From Chrysosporum bergii ANA360D (GTDB lineage: Bacteria; Cyanobacteriota; Cyanobacteriia; Cyanobacteriales; Nostocaceae), in assembly GCF_029891735.1 (NCBI RefSeq), contig NZ_JANQDH010000116.1:1-64000 (forward strand): a stretch of 64,000 nucleotides of DNA, given 5' to 3'. The translations under genes and the position numbers were made by a program. How positions within the stretch are numbered: the first letter of the stretch is position 1; the number at the start of each line of letters is the position of its first letter. Shown piece after piece: positions 50,532 through 60,371 of this stretch. The notes beneath the pieces are model-generated. The model was not told the DNA's origin. It ran no database searches and was given only the letters and a program-made list of their open reading frames with translations.

Positions 50532-50644
50532 GGCTGAAAACCCTTGAGGTTTAGTTTTGGAGTCTGGCGGTAAAACTTAGCCTTCTTTTGGGCAAGGTAT
50601 GAAAGCTAGTAGAATCCCCCCGGGTTTACTCCGGGGATTGTCAA
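50532..50644 (+). repeat. Solo IS605-type right end with omega-RNA-like segment (family B), copy 2
   Basis: The most complete family B copy. It starts GGCTGAAAACCC, includes TTTTGGAG and GGCGGTAAAACTTAG, and ends in a hairpin AATCCCC / GGGGATT followed by GTCAA. No tnpB precedes it; its neighbour is tRNA-Ser. The scaffold-like shape matches TnpB guide RNAs, but transcription is not shown. Confidence 0.7.
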
Positions 50645-50739
50645 TAACAATTCATAACTAAAAAAATGTTTACTACTGTAGGTAGATGCTATGATTTATG
50701 GCTTAGTTTCGGAGATTGTCAATCCAAGGAGTAAATTAA

Positions 50740-52020
50740 ATGCCAAGAATTAACACTGCCCTAGCCTTGAGTATACTTACTCTAGCTACGGGTTTCTTTT
50801 TAGGTGCTTGCGAAAATGCTAGTAACACCAACAGCACAACTAATAGTCAAGGGCTAAAAGTTGGTACTTTACTACCAACAACCGGTGATTTAGCCTCCAT
50901 CGGACAGCAAATGGTAGGCTCTGTTCCTTTATTACTGGACACTGTTAACGCTTGCGAGGGGGTTAATGGACAACCAGTAACTATAGTGGAAGTAGACGAC
51001 CAAACCGATCCTAGAGCGGGTGCTGCTGGTATGACTAAATTGGCAACTCTGGATAAAGTGGCGGGTGTGGTAGGTTCCTTTGCTAGTAGTGTTTCCACTG
51101 CTGCTGTCTCAGTTGCTGTACCTAATCAAGTTATGATGGTTTCCCCTGGTAGTACCAGTCCAGTTTTTACCGAAAAAGCACAAAAAGGAGACTTTAAGGG
51201 TTTTTGGGCGCGCACTGCTCCCCCTGATACCTACCAAGCACTAGCATTAGCTCAACTAGCCAATCAAAAAGGATTTAAGCGAGTTTCTACAGTTGTAATT
51301 AATAATGATTATGGGGTTGGATTTGAAAAAGCATTTGTACAAGCTTTTGAAAAATTGGGTGGAACTGTAGTTAATAAAAATAAACCTGTCCGCTATGACC
51401 CCAAAGCTCAAACATTTGATACTGAAGCTGCGGCTGCCTTTGCGGATAAGCCAGATGCAGTGGTAGCTGTTCTCTACGCTGAAACTGGTAGTCTCCTCCT
51501 CAAAACTGCTTACCAGCAAGGTTTGACTGAAGGTGTACAAATTCTGCTTACAGATGGGGTGAAATCACCCGATTTCCCCGACCAGGTAGGCAAAGGCAGT
51601 AATGGCCAATATCTCTTAACTGGGTCTTTGGGTACAGTACCAGGTTCCGATGGTAAGGCCTTGGCAGATTTTAACCGCCTGTGGCAAGAAAAAAAAGGCA
51701 GTTCTCCAGGGGAATACGCTCCCCAAACTTGGGATGCTGCTGCTTTGTTGGTGTTGGCAGCACAAGCCGCACAGGAAAACACAGGGGTTGGTATTGCTAA
51801 TAAAATACGTGAAGTGGCTAATGCACCTGGTACAGAAGTTACTGATGTTTGCCAGGGGCTGAAGTTGCTACGAGAGGGGCAAGACATCAACTACCAAGGG
51901 GCAAGTGGTAATGTTGATGTAGATGCTAATGGTGATGTTGTCGGTGTCTATGACGTTTGGACTGTCACAGCCGATGGCAAAATTGAGGTGATTGATAAAG
52001 TTAGTCCTACTCCTCAATAA
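50740..52020 (+). CDS. Amino-acid-type ABC transporter substrate-binding lipoprotein
   Basis: A 426-residue periplasmic-binding protein of the Leu/Ile/Val (peripla_BP_6) type. The signal peptide ends in a lipobox FFLGAC with Cys about residue 24, followed by a Ser/Thr/Asn-rich linker. The fold then begins at KVGTLLPTTGDLASIGQQM. It should deliver branched-chain, neutral amino acids or urea-like ligands to an ABC permease, none of which is encoded nearby. Confidence 0.85.
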   Translation: MPRINTALALSILTLATGFFLGACENASNTNSTTNSQGLKVGTLLPTTGDLASIGQQMVGSVPLLLDTVNACEGVNGQPVTIVEVDDQTDPRAGAAGMTKLATLDKVAGVVGSFASSVSTAAVSVAVPNQVMMVSPGSTSPVFTEKAQKGDFKGFWARTAPPDTYQALALAQLANQKGFKRVSTVVINNDYGVGFEKAFVQAFEKLGGTVVNKNKPVRYDPKAQTFDTEAAAAFADKPDAVVAVLYAETGSLLLKTAYQQGLTEGVQILLTDGVKSPDFPDQVGKGSNGQYLLTGSLGTVPGSDGKALADFNRLWQEKKGSSPGEYAPQTWDAAALLVLAAQAAQENTGVGIANKIREVANAPGTEVTDVCQGLKLLREGQDINYQGASGNVDVDANGDVVGVYDVWTVTADGKIEVIDKVSPTPQ

Positions 52021-52059
52021 TCAATACCACATCTGGGAAGTTGGCAATTCTATCTCACA

Positions 52060-52079
52060 TAGCCCACTTTTGTGGGCTA
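52060..52079. terminator. Terminator between convergent genes
   Basis: A perfect 8-bp stem TAGCCCAC / GTGGGCTA with loop TTTT, 39 bp after the binding-protein stop and 10 bp from the stop of the next minus-strand gene. Its position suits bidirectional termination. Confidence 0.65.
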
Positions 52080-52089
52080 AAATAGTTAT

Positions 52090-52689
52090 TTATTCAGGTT
52101 CGTTCACCCTAGCTTCTAGGGTTTTCACCTGGGTTTGTAATTCCACAATTCTTTGCATATGCGATCGCTCTAGGGAATAACCTAACCACACAAAGCTACC
52201 ACCGAACATAGTCACAACTCCAGCCAAAATACCAGTTAGCAATGTTACCTGAGAACGAAGATGTTTTACTTCCTGAAGCTGATACTGAGAATTAGTGACA
52301 GAATCTAGGTTGCTCTGGGGATTTTCTCTGACTAACTGTGTTTTCGGTTCCTCTGAAGTTTTGAAAGTTACTTTGCTTTGCAGCCAATTAGTAATTAATT
52401 GAGAACCGTTATTTTTAAACCACCGCCAAGCAAAAATTCTAAATATTGGCTTGGATGTATGGGAAATAAATTTCAGAAGTACATTGAGAGTACGACCGGG
52501 AAATTTGTGGTTAATCAGATTATGAGACCCGACATCATATAAACAATCTAATAGTATCTTTACTGTTGTTTCCTCTCTAGAAATCAAATTTTGCAATAAT
52601 AGAAAAACATCATGTATACGTTCTTCTTGTATTTGCTTTTCTACTACGAACTTTTTGTTATTATTGGCTAGTTTATCTGGTTTATTCAT
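52090..52689 (-). CDS. Hypothetical membrane protein with coiled coil
   Basis: A 199-residue protein of unknown function. The N-terminal part is charged and helical. One membrane segment (about 147-170, TGILAGVVTMFGGSFVWLGY) is followed by a short coiled coil (IVELQTQVKTLEARV). No catalytic motif is seen. Confidence 0.65.
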   Translation of the reverse strand: MNKPDKLANNNKKFVVEKQIQEERIHDVFLLLQNLISREETTVKILLDCLYDVGSHNLINHKFPGRTLNVLLKFISHTSKPIFRIFAWRWFKNNGSQLITNWLQSKVTFKTSEEPKTQLVRENPQSNLDSVTNSQYQLQEVKHLRSQVTLLTGILAGVVTMFGGSFVWLGYSLERSHMQRIVELQTQVKTLEARVNEPE

Positions 52690-52825
52690 ATGTATAAACT
52701 CTAATTGTTTTGCAAGAATTATTTTTTATAATACCAATATCAACAAATACTCTAAAAATCTATCCTAGGTATTAAAAAGGCAAAAGTTACATTTACCTTT
52801 GCCTTTCATATTCTAAATTATCTGA

Positions 52826-53644
52826 TTAGAAGCCGGAGAAATTGTAACCAACTCCTAACAACAAACCAACATCAGTGTCGTCAAAAAATCCAGCATTGAG
52901 GGAAGCTGTAGCGGTGAATTGGGCATTTAGGGGAAAATCAACACCACCAGATACTAACAAAGCAGTTTTTGAATCATCACCAGTTTTAATAGCTGCACCT
53001 ACTCCAACATAAGGCGCAAAGGCCAAAGGTTCATCAAATGGATCAGGCTGTTGCAATTTAAAGTCGTAGGTAACAGGAATCAAGATAGTAGTGTTGTTAC
53101 CAAACACTGCTGACGGTCTGAGGGATATGGTATTTGTCACTCCCACTTTACTTATAACTGCAAAATTACCGTCACCTAAAGATGAGTCACCACCACCTAA
53201 ACCAATGTTACCAGCCACGCCAATATAGCTTCCCCCTCCACGAGTAGCTCCACCAAAAACAATATCTGCTTGTGCTACCTGAGTAGGAAAAAATTGAGCA
53301 GTTGGTTTTGATTCAGAAGTAAGAGCAGCTGATGAAGTTATCGCCGTCCCTGGTATAGGTGTGAGTGCTGCATCAGCAACTTGCTGATTATGAGCTTGGG
53401 GAAACTGCTGTAACAGTATGGTATCCACAGATGTTGCATTTACAGAAGAACCAGCCAGCAGGTGAGTATGTGCTGTTTCAGCAACAGCAGGTAAACCACC
53501 ACTCAACACTGTCAGGGCGGCTAAAGCGGGTAAGTAAAACCAACTGTTGCGTTGACGTAGGGTATCGAAGACGGGAAAAATATTCACATTCACTCCTAAC
53601 GAAATATTGTGGCTACGGACATTTTGTGATGATGATTCCAACAA
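52826..53644 (-). CDS. Outer-membrane beta-barrel-like protein
   Basis: A 272-residue protein with a long N-terminal signal region (cleavage likely after VAETA, about residue 58) and a Gly-rich C-terminal half of alternating beta strands ending in Phe (VGYNFSGF), the usual outer-membrane barrel terminus. A start further in is possible because the first 30 residues are polar. The function is unknown. Confidence 0.65.
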   Translation of the reverse strand: MLESSSQNVRSHNISLGVNVNIFPVFDTLRQRNSWFYLPALAALTVLSGGLPAVAETAHTHLLAGSSVNATSVDTILLQQFPQAHNQQVADAALTPIPGTAITSSAALTSESKPTAQFFPTQVAQADIVFGGATRGGGSYIGVAGNIGLGGGDSSLGDGNFAVISKVGVTNTISLRPSAVFGNNTTILIPVTYDFKLQQPDPFDEPLAFAPYVGVGAAIKTGDDSKTALLVSGGVDFPLNAQFTATASLNAGFFDDTDVGLLLGVGYNFSGF

Positions 53645-53772
53645 ATCTGCCGATATTCAAACTTTAACATTAGAAAATCAGTTATTATATCTTTAAGTGG
53701 ATATAAATTGTGATAAAAATACTGTCTTTTATGTATATAAAACTACCATAAAGAAAGCGATCGCACTGGATT

Positions 53773-53818
53773 ATTGACGGAAATATCAACGGCGAGCAGA
53801 GCTAATGGCTTCAGATAT
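53773..53818 (+). repeat. Dispersed 46-bp repeat, copy 2
   Basis: The reverse complement of 34778-34823 with about five changes. It lies three bases before a right-end relic, so the two may once have been one element. Confidence 0.7.
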
Positions 53819-53820
53819 AA

Positions 53821-53864
53821 AGTGACGCTGGAATCCCACGCCTTGATAGCGTGGGAAGTGTCAA
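53821..53864 (+). repeat. IS605-type right-end relic (family C), copy 1
   Basis: AGTGACGCTGGAATCCCACGC is followed by a stem (CCCACGC / GCGTGGG) and AGTGTCAA. The same end occurs in reverse at 61132 and 62900. It ends 8 bp from the ndhD stop codon, on the opposite strand. Confidence 0.7.
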
Positions 53865-53872
53865 TAACTTTT

Positions 53873-55564
53873 TTATAGAGGTACAACCGAGGGTGCAACG
53901 GTAGCACTCACTATTTCTTCGGCTGTATAGGCATTAGGAGATACCTTATAGACATGAGGGCTGGTTTGCGAAATAGTCATCAGAGATTGGCGGACCTGAG
54001 CATTTACCGCCACAGTCTTGACATCATACATTTGCATAGTGAACTTAGGGTACAACCCGATACCCACAATTAGCACTAAAAAACAGGCAGCAATAAACAA
54101 TTCACGGGGTTTAACATCACTATAGATGGTTTGATTAGGTAGCAAGCAGTCAGTACCAAAACAAGCTGTTCCTTCGCTCTCCTGATTTTCAAAAGCTGCA
54201 TTATTAATGTTACACATTAGTCCAGCACTAGTGCCATAAAATACCTTGCGCAGCAAATTGAGCAGATAAATCGGCGTGAGAATAACTCCCACTGCGGCCA
54301 GGAAAACTGTGACAATGCAGAAAGTTGAACTGTAGACATCACTGGTAATTATGCCCACAAACACCGATAGTTCCCCCGCAAAGCCACTCATCCCAGGGAG
54401 GGCTAGGGAAGCCATGGCGCTGATTGTAAATAATGCGAATGCTGTGGGCATCAGCTGACCAATACCGCCCATATCATCCATTGACATGGTGCGGGTGCGA
54501 TCATAAGTGACACCTGCCAAGAAAAACAGCACCGAAGCAATCAAACCATGAGAAATCATCTGTAACATTGCGCCGTTCATGCCCACATCAGTAAAAGAGG
54601 CAATACCCAGCAGTACAAATCCCATATGAGAAATCGACGAATAAGCCAACCGACGCTTCATATTCGATTGAGCCAAGGAGTTCAACGCACCATAGATAAT
54701 GTTGACAACCCCCAAAATAGCTAGAACTGGTGCAAAGTATATGTGTGCATGGCTAAAAATTTCCAAATTCAAGCGAAGCAGTCCGTATCCCCCCATTTTC
54801 AGGAGTACACCAGCCAAAATCATAGATACTGGTGACGAAGCCTCTCCGTGGGCATCAGGCAACCAAGTGTGCATGGGGAACACAGCCAACTTCACCCCAA
54901 AGGCAATCAGCAATCCTGCATACAATAGGAGTTCCAAACTCAAGGGGTAATCCTTCAGTTTTAGGGCAGAGAGATCAAAAGTGACATTACCACCACCGTA
55001 GAGAGCCATGGCTAATGCTGCCACGAGAATGAATATGGAAGCCGCAGCCGTATACAGCAAGAATTTTGTAGCTGCGTAACGTCGCTTTTGCCCGCCCCAA
55101 ATGGAAATCAGTAGGTATACGGGAATTAGCTCCACTTCCCACATGATGAAAAACAGCAGTAGGTCTTTGGCTACAAATACCCCCACCTGCGCAGAGTACA
55201 ACACAAGCATGAGGAAATAGAAAAGCCGGGGTCTGCGATCAACTTGCCAAGCTGAAAAAATTGCCAGTGTTGTCACCAGTCCGGCTAAAAGTACAAAGGG
55301 CATTGATAACCCATCCACAGCCACTGCCCAACTCAAACCCAACTCAGGTATCCAGGTATAATTCTCTTCCATTTGCCAAGCAGCATTGCTAGGATCGTAA
55401 TGCTGCCAAAAGGTATAGGACATTGCGATTAAATCAGTAATTCCTACACCCAAAGCATACCATCGTACCCACTTGCCATCTTTATCCGGTAGTATAGGAA
55501 TTGCCAAAGCAGCAATGAATGGTAGTAGGACAATCGCGGTTAGCCAGGGAAATTGATCCGCCAT
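53873..55564 (-). CDS. ndhD: NAD(P)H-quinone oxidoreductase subunit 4 (NdhD)
   Basis: A 563-residue membrane subunit of the NDH-1 complex with about 14 helices. It includes the proton-pathway residues in [13 protein letters not shown] (Glu) and [18 protein letters not shown] (Lys, His). Between the last two helices a loop carries [12 protein letters not shown], which I recall from one NdhD subtype. No other ndh genes adjoin, as is usual for the extra ndhD copies of cyanobacteria. Which NdhD paralogue it is cannot be fixed. Confidence 0.92.
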   Translation of the reverse strand: MADQFPWLTAIVLLPFIAALAIPILPDKDGKWVRWYALGVGITDLIAMSYTFWQHYDPSNAAWQMEENYTWIPELGLSWAVAVDGLSMPFVLLAGLVTTLAIFSAWQVDRRPRLFYFLMLVLYSAQVGVFVAKDLLLFFIMWEVELIPVYLLISIWGGQKRRYAATKFLLYTAAASIFILVAALAMALYGGGNVTFDLSALKLKDYPLSLELLLYAGLLIAFGVKLAVFPMHTWLPDAHGEASSPVSMILAGVLLKMGGYGLLRLNLEIFSHAHIYFAPVLAILGVVNIIYGALNSLAQSNMKRRLAYSSISHMGFVLLGIASFTDVGMNGAMLQMISHGLIASVLFFLAGVTYDRTRTMSMDDMGGIGQLMPTAFALFTISAMASLALPGMSGFAGELSVFVGIITSDVYSSTFCIVTVFLAAVGVILTPIYLLNLLRKVFYGTSAGLMCNINNAAFENQESEGTACFGTDCLLPNQTIYSDVKPRELFIAACFLVLIVGIGLYPKFTMQMYDVKTVAVNAQVRQSLMTISQTSPHVYKVSPNAYTAEEIVSATVAPSVVPL

Positions 55565-55669
55565 TATATCAATAAGAAAAAATATCTATCTATAGATCAT
55601 CTCACAACATAGCGTATTTTTTAATAATTTCTTAATAATTATTGTTTGGTGGTGGAGGATTATAGAAAT

Positions 55670-56659
55670 TTATTCATCAGCCAATTTCCCCCATTTATCC
55701 GCTTGGGGAAGTGAAACCTGATGTTGTGACTCTAGCCAACGTTCAGCGTCAATAGCGGCCATACAGCCGGTTCCTACAGCGGTGGCGGCTTGGCGATATA
55801 CATAGTCTTGAGCATCACCACTAGCAAACACGCCTGTAATATTTGTATAGGTTGAATTGGAGACAGTACGGATATATCCTTTACTGTCCATATCTAGCCA
55901 TCCCTGGAAAATTTTTGTATTTGGCTGATAACCAATAGCCACGAATAAACCTGCTACGGGTAGGGTATATGTCTGTTCAGTTGGAATATTTTTCAGCAGT
56001 AGTCCTTGTACTTCCTCGGTTCCTAAAACATCTTCAACTAATGTATTCCAAATAAAGTCAATCTTTTCTTTGGCAAAAGCACGCGCTTGTAAGATTTTAG
56101 CAGCACGCAATTTTTCCCGGCGGTGAATAACATAAACCCGGGCACAAAAGCGCGTTAAGAAGATGGCATCTTCTATGGCCGTGTCCCCCCCTCCCACAAT
56201 TGCGACTTCCTGTTCTCGGAAAAAAGCTCCGTCACAGGTGGCGCAGGATGACACACCACGACCTAAAAGCCTTTTTTCGTTTTTTAACCCCAGGTACTTC
56301 GGACTAGCACCAGTAGCAATAATTACGGCATCAGCCAACAAAGTTTTTTCCTCGTTCAAAATCAGGTGAAATGGTGGCTGTGAAAAATCTACAGATGTAA
56401 TCATGCCATAACGCAATTCTGCACCAAAGCGAACCGCTTGGGCTTCAAAGTGCTGCATTAATTCAGGACCAAGAATACCATTGACAAAACCTGGATAGTT
56501 TTCTACTTCTGTAGTGGTGGCCAGTTGACCCCCCGGTTCTGGTCCCCTAATTACTAGTGGCTTGAGGTTAGCCCGTGCTGCATAAATAGCAGCAGTTAGT
56601 CCTGCTGAACCAGCGCCGATGATAATCACTTGACGATGCTCGGAATTGACAACATTCAT
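55670..56659 (-). CDS. trxB: Thioredoxin reductase TrxB
   Basis: A 329-residue FAD enzyme that passes electrons from NADPH to thioredoxin. It has the FAD motif GAGSAGLTAAIYAARA, redox pair CATC in SSCATCDGAFF, NADPH motif GGGDTAIEDA, and HRREKLRAA. The last makes NADPH use likely and argues against the diflavin-linked DDOR type. It lacks a C-terminal thioredoxin domain, so it is not NTRC. The Met at 56659 is chosen; the frame from 56746 adds an unrelated leader. Confidence 0.9.
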   Translation of the reverse strand: MNVVNSEHRQVIIIGAGSAGLTAAIYAARANLKPLVIRGPEPGGQLATTTEVENYPGFVNGILGPELMQHFEAQAVRFGAELRYGMITSVDFSQPPFHLILNEEKTLLADAVIIATGASPKYLGLKNEKRLLGRGVSSCATCDGAFFREQEVAIVGGGDTAIEDAIFLTRFCARVYVIHRREKLRAAKILQARAFAKEKIDFIWNTLVEDVLGTEEVQGLLLKNIPTEQTYTLPVAGLFVAIGYQPNTKIFQGWLDMDSKGYIRTVSNSTYTNITGVFASGDAQDYVYRQAATAVGTGCMAAIDAERWLESQHQVSLPQADKWGKLADE

Positions 56660-56897
56660 TTTTCCGGTTTTTCTCTCAACAGCTTTGAGAGTAAGTAAAT
56701 TTGATGTCTCTTGTGTTTTTTTTGGGTGACAGTTCCAAATTATCAATACTCAAGCGGCTTGACATCCTTCCTTTGCAAGACTATCTGGCATCGGTGGGGA
56801 CTTTATACTATGACTTAAGATGCACCATTAGATTGATGCTGATTTGTAAATGTTGTCATCACGATTAAGATAATGAAGTATCATGAGGTAAGATATT

Positions 56898-57851
56898 ATG
56901 TTTATACCCCTTGGTTTTGGTGAAAAATATGTCATGACCACACTGGGCAGAATGGCTTATTATGCCCCGGTGGGGAAACCTTGGTCTAATTTGACTATTG
57001 AACCGTCAAGCAATCGTACTTTAGTATTTTTACACGCCTTTGGCGGTGGGTCTTCTGCTTACGAGTGGTCTAAAGTTTATCCAGCTTTTACTGTAGATTA
57101 TCACATTGTTGCACCAGATTTAATTGGCTGGGGGAGGTCTGACCATCCAGCCCGTAAGTATGGAATTGATGACTATATTCGCAACATCATTGAATTTGTA
57201 GAAAAAACCTGTAATCTGCCCGTAACTGCCATTGCTTCCGGTTTAACGGCTGCTTTTACCATTCGCGCCGCCATTGAGCGTCCAGATTTATTCAAATCCT
57301 TAATTTTAACCACCCCAGCAGGTTTAGCAGAATTTGGACAGGACTACAGTCGTAGTATTGCGGCTCAAGTAGTGAAAGTCCCTGTTTTTGATCGTTTATT
57401 ATATCTGTCTGGGGTGGCGAGCAGTTTGGGAATTCGCAACTTTTTAGAACAACGGCAATTTGCTCGTGCCTCACGGGTTTATCCTGAGATTGTCGAAGCT
57501 TATCAACAATCTGCTCAACAATTCAATGCAGAATACGCAGCTCTGGCTTTTGTCCGTGGAGATTTAGTTTTTGATTTATCCCAATATATCACGCGCTTAA
57601 CCGTGCCCACTGCCATCATTTGGGGGCAAAAAACGGAATACACGGGGCCAGAAGTTGGTCGCCGTTTAGCGGAAATGAACCCACAAGCAATCCGGATTTT
57701 CTGTCATCTTGAAGATGTAGGCTTAACTCCCCAACTAGAACTACCAGGGGTGACTATTGGATTAATTCGCAAGTTTTTGCTTGTACTACAGTCAGAAGAG
57801 ACTCAAGATGCTGCTGTTGATGGAGCCGGCACTATTTCTATTTCGGTATAA
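56898..57851 (+). CDS. Alpha/beta-hydrolase-like protein, catalytic His missing
   Basis: A 317-residue protein with the alpha/beta hydrolase fold: oxyanion segment LHAFGGGSSAYEW, DLIGWGRSDHP and a nucleophile elbow AIASGLTAAF (Ser about 114). Where GHxxxxExP is expected, the sequence reads VGLTPQLELP, so Leu (about 276) replaces the catalytic His. GAGG lies nine bases before ATG. It may be a non-enzymatic family member or use another residue. The substrate is unknown. Confidence 0.75.
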   Translation: MFIPLGFGEKYVMTTLGRMAYYAPVGKPWSNLTIEPSSNRTLVFLHAFGGGSSAYEWSKVYPAFTVDYHIVAPDLIGWGRSDHPARKYGIDDYIRNIIEFVEKTCNLPVTAIASGLTAAFTIRAAIERPDLFKSLILTTPAGLAEFGQDYSRSIAAQVVKVPVFDRLLYLSGVASSLGIRNFLEQRQFARASRVYPEIVEAYQQSAQQFNAEYAALAFVRGDLVFDLSQYITRLTVPTAIIWGQKTEYTGPEVGRRLAEMNPQAIRIFCHLEDVGLTPQLELPGVTIGLIRKFLLVLQSEETQDAAVDGAGTISISV

Positions 57852-58016
57852 GTTCATCTTATCCTGGATGTGTAAAGGTGGCTATAAGCGGGCAAGTTGC
57901 CCGCTATGTAATATTTTGATGATATTTTTATAGGATGTGCCTCTACACTGATTGCATTACTGGTGATTACCTGCTTATATTATGAGTTAACGCCCAGTAA
58001 TTCCCAATTATGGCAC

Positions 58017-58469
58017 ATGAAGCATCTATTCAGAAAAATCGGCAGACTTGCTCAGGACGAAAAATTTATACAGCTGATAGAAAACTTTGAGGTTCTGGTC
58101 TCTAAGGTGTTGTCATTAGCAATGCTAGTGGTAATCATAGTGACTATTTTTGATTTAGTAGTTTATCTAATTAATGAACTATTTACTAGTCCTTATGGCA
58201 GATTTAATCAAACTTTATTTACGATTTTTGGATTATTTTTAAATATTTTAATTGCTTTAGAAATATTAGAAAATATTACTGCCTACCTGCGAAAACACGT
58301 TGTTCAGGTGGAATTAGTTATTGTTACTTCTTTAATTGCTGTGTCCCGTAAAATTATTATTCTTGATTTAGGAAAAGTAACTGGTGTTGATATTATTGGT
58401 TTAGGTGTTGCGGTTTTGTCCCTATCCATTAGTTATTGGATTATTCGTAACAGCAATATCAGACATTAA
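58017..58469 (+). CDS. PsiE family membrane protein
   Basis: A 150-residue protein with four predicted helices, matching the phosphate-starvation-inducible PsiE family (KIIILDLGKV and the preceding ENITAYLRKHVV). The name comes from E. coli regulation and the function is unknown. The Met at 58017 is chosen because the upstream extension from 57963 lacks family resemblance. Confidence 0.75.
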   Translation: MKHLFRKIGRLAQDEKFIQLIENFEVLVSKVLSLAMLVVIIVTIFDLVVYLINELFTSPYGRFNQTLFTIFGLFLNILIALEILENITAYLRKHVVQVELVIVTSLIAVSRKIIILDLGKVTGVDIIGLGVAVLSLSISYWIIRNSNIRH

Positions 58470-58599
58470 GGTTTATAGGATATAGCATTTCTTAAACACA
58501 AAGTGAAATCTTGTAGTGCGGGCATCTTCTCTGCTGTGACTGCTTAAGTAATATTATTGACATAAAAGATATCAAGAAACATAGTTAAAATGACTAGTT

Positions 58600-58703
58600 A
58601 AAATGACTGAGGCGTAAACCCATCAACTGGCTTTCATCCTTTGCCTGAAGGACGGTTAAGTTTTTCCGCCAGGCTCCAAAACTCAACCTTAAGGGTTTTC
58701 AGC
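58600..58703 (-). repeat. Omega-RNA-like/right-end relic (family B), copy 3
   Basis: The minus strand reads AGCTGAAAACCCTTAAGGTT, then TTTTGGAG, GGCGGAAAAACTTAACCG and TGAAAGCCAG. This matches 50532-50610 closely. The terminal hairpin (GGGTTTACGCC part) is worn and the TCAA end is not clear. Confidence 0.6.
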
Positions 58704-58922
58704 TTATTTTATCATACGAAATAGGTCTTTTATGTTATGATTTGGGTTTAAGGTTGTGGCCAAGTATTCAGCCATAACCTTTTTTGACGGTAAGTAAATC
58801 TGTAAAGCTATAGTGTATTTAGCAATGCTGCTGTTGGCGTGGTCATGGTTAACCCCTACTGCCAGGTATTTTTGATGAATTTGTTTGCAAAGACACTCTA
58901 ACTCGATGACAGGCAAAAACAC
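58704..58922 (-). CDS. Doubtful short ORF antisense to FHA-PrsW start
   Basis: Seventy-two codons with no recognised domain. It begins 17 bp inside the opposite gene and ends at the edge of the family B relic. It could be cargo or a remnant of the old element. Given only as a possibility. Confidence 0.2.
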   Translation of the reverse strand: MFLPVIELECLCKQIHQKYLAVGVNHDHANSSIAKYTIALQIYLPSKKVMAEYLATTLNPNHNIKDLFRMIK

Positions 58923-60273
58923 AAGACATAATGCATTTCTCCGGCTAGTGTCTGGTAATGCAGGACCTTATGGCTCTGAATCTCGCTACTCCCTGCTAAC
59001 TAGTAAAGAGGTCGTAATTGGACGTGACCCCACTTGCCAAATTGTCTTGGATGCTCTGACTTATCGCATGGTATCTCGGCGTCATGCTGTGGTTCGTCCC
59101 CTCTCTTCGTCTATTGATGGTAAATTTAGCTGGCTACTTTGTGATTTAAATAGTGCCAATGGCACTTTCTTAAATGGAAAGTGCTTGTTTGAATGTCAGG
59201 AATTACACGCAGGCGATCGCATTTCTCTGGGTTCTGATGGACCGCAATTTATTTTTGAGTATGATTTGATTTCTCAGCCCACAGAAATGAGCAAACAAGT
59301 CAAACCCCTACCGTCAGCTTCTCAAAATAACGGTCACACTGATTTAAAACAGCCGGATTCAGTGAGTTTTACCCAACTGTTTCCCATTATTTCCACTGGT
59401 AAGGATTTAACTCGCAAGGCTTACTTAATACCGGGAATACTGACTGTGATCTTTGTGGTACTGATGTTTGCTACAGTGGGTCGCCCCCAAGCTAATCAAG
59501 TGATTGTGGCAACTTATATCGCATCAGCTGCTTACTATTTTGTTTACCAACTGTGCGGTAAACAAAAGCCTTGGTGGGTACTAGTGGGAACAGCATTGAG
59601 TACAACTTTTATTTTGCTGAGTCCTTTATTGAATTTGTTTATTTTTGTGTTTCGGGTGATTTTGCCTGGTAGTTTACCTTCACCTGAAGAGCCTACCACG
59701 TTTACAGAATTGCTGGTAAGAATGTTCTTTGGTGCGGGGTTAATGGAAGAGTTACTTAAGGCCTTACCTCTCATTGCTGCCTATTTCATAGGTCGGGGTT
59801 TAACCTCGCCTTGGCGGGAACGCGTCGGTATTTGGGAACCTTTGGATGGTATTCTCTTGGGTACAGCTTCTGCTATTGGCTTTACTTTGCTGGAAACTCT
59901 GGGGCAATATGTGCCACAAATTACGCAGCAGGTAGGTATAGGGGCGGCTGGTCAATTGGTGGGATTTCAATTGCTAATTCCCCGCATTCTCGGTTCGGTA
60001 GCCGGACACATGGCTTACAGTGGCTATATGGGATATTTTATTGGCTTGGCTGTACTTAAGCCCCGCATGAGTTGGCAGATTCTCTCCATTGGTTATATTA
60101 GCGCCTCTGCTCTCCATGCTTTATGGAATGCCACAGGCTCCATTAATGCTTTACTGTTGGTGGTGGTTGGGGTGGTGTCCTATGCGTTTTTAATGGCAGC
60201 AATTCTCAAAGCACGGGTGTTATCACCAACGCGATCGCAAAACTTTGCTACCCGGTTTATCGATCCAAAGTAG
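58906..60273 (+). CDS. FHA-PrsW intramembrane protease fusion
   Basis: A 455-residue protein. An N-terminal FHA domain (about 15-105; VVIGRDPTCQIVLD, SRRHAVV and SANGTFLNG) binds phosphothreonine. A linker leads to about eight membrane helices forming a PrsW-type protease, with Glu pair MEELLKALP and His residues in SVAGHMAYSGYMGYF and SALHALWNA. In Bacillus, PrsW cleaves an anti-sigma factor. The internal ATG at 58906 is preferred to the TTG at 58885. It should link phosphorylation to membrane proteolysis. Confidence 0.8.
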   Translation: MTGKNTRHNAFLRLVSGNAGPYGSESRYSLLTSKEVVIGRDPTCQIVLDALTYRMVSRRHAVVRPLSSSIDGKFSWLLCDLNSANGTFLNGKCLFECQELHAGDRISLGSDGPQFIFEYDLISQPTEMSKQVKPLPSASQNNGHTDLKQPDSVSFTQLFPIISTGKDLTRKAYLIPGILTVIFVVLMFATVGRPQANQVIVATYIASAAYYFVYQLCGKQKPWWVLVGTALSTTFILLSPLLNLFIFVFRVILPGSLPSPEEPTTFTELLVRMFFGAGLMEELLKALPLIAAYFIGRGLTSPWRERVGIWEPLDGILLGTASAIGFTLLETLGQYVPQITQQVGIGAAGQLVGFQLLIPRILGSVAGHMAYSGYMGYFIGLAVLKPRMSWQILSIGYISASALHALWNATGSINALLLVVVGVVSYAFLMAAILKARVLSPTRSQNFATRFIDPK

Positions 60274-60290
60274 GGGAGTAGTGAAGTATC

Positions 60291-60320
60291 TTGACACTCC
60301 CCGGACTAAACGCACGGAGG
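60291..60320 (-). repeat. IS605-type right-end relic (family D)
   Basis: In reverse it reads CCTCCGTGCGTTTAGTCCGG followed by GGAGTGTCAA. The loop GTTTAG/T and the end resemble 50632-50644. It starts 18 bp after the FHA-PrsW stop and could also serve as its terminator. Confidence 0.5.
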
Positions 60321-60371
60321 TTATACATTATACTTTTAGAATTTGCTCTAATTCAGGTTTTCACCAAAGGG

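Noticed and set aside
53873-55564. Cys-containing loop in NdhD as a novel insertion
   Set aside because: I recall the same loop in an NdhD subtype of other cyanobacteria, so it looks like a normal subtype feature.
56759-56815. TTGACA and TATACT as a promoter, or another right-end relic, upstream of trxB and the hydrolase-like gene
   Set aside because: Spacing of about 40 bases is too long for a promoter, and no hairpin supports a transposon end.
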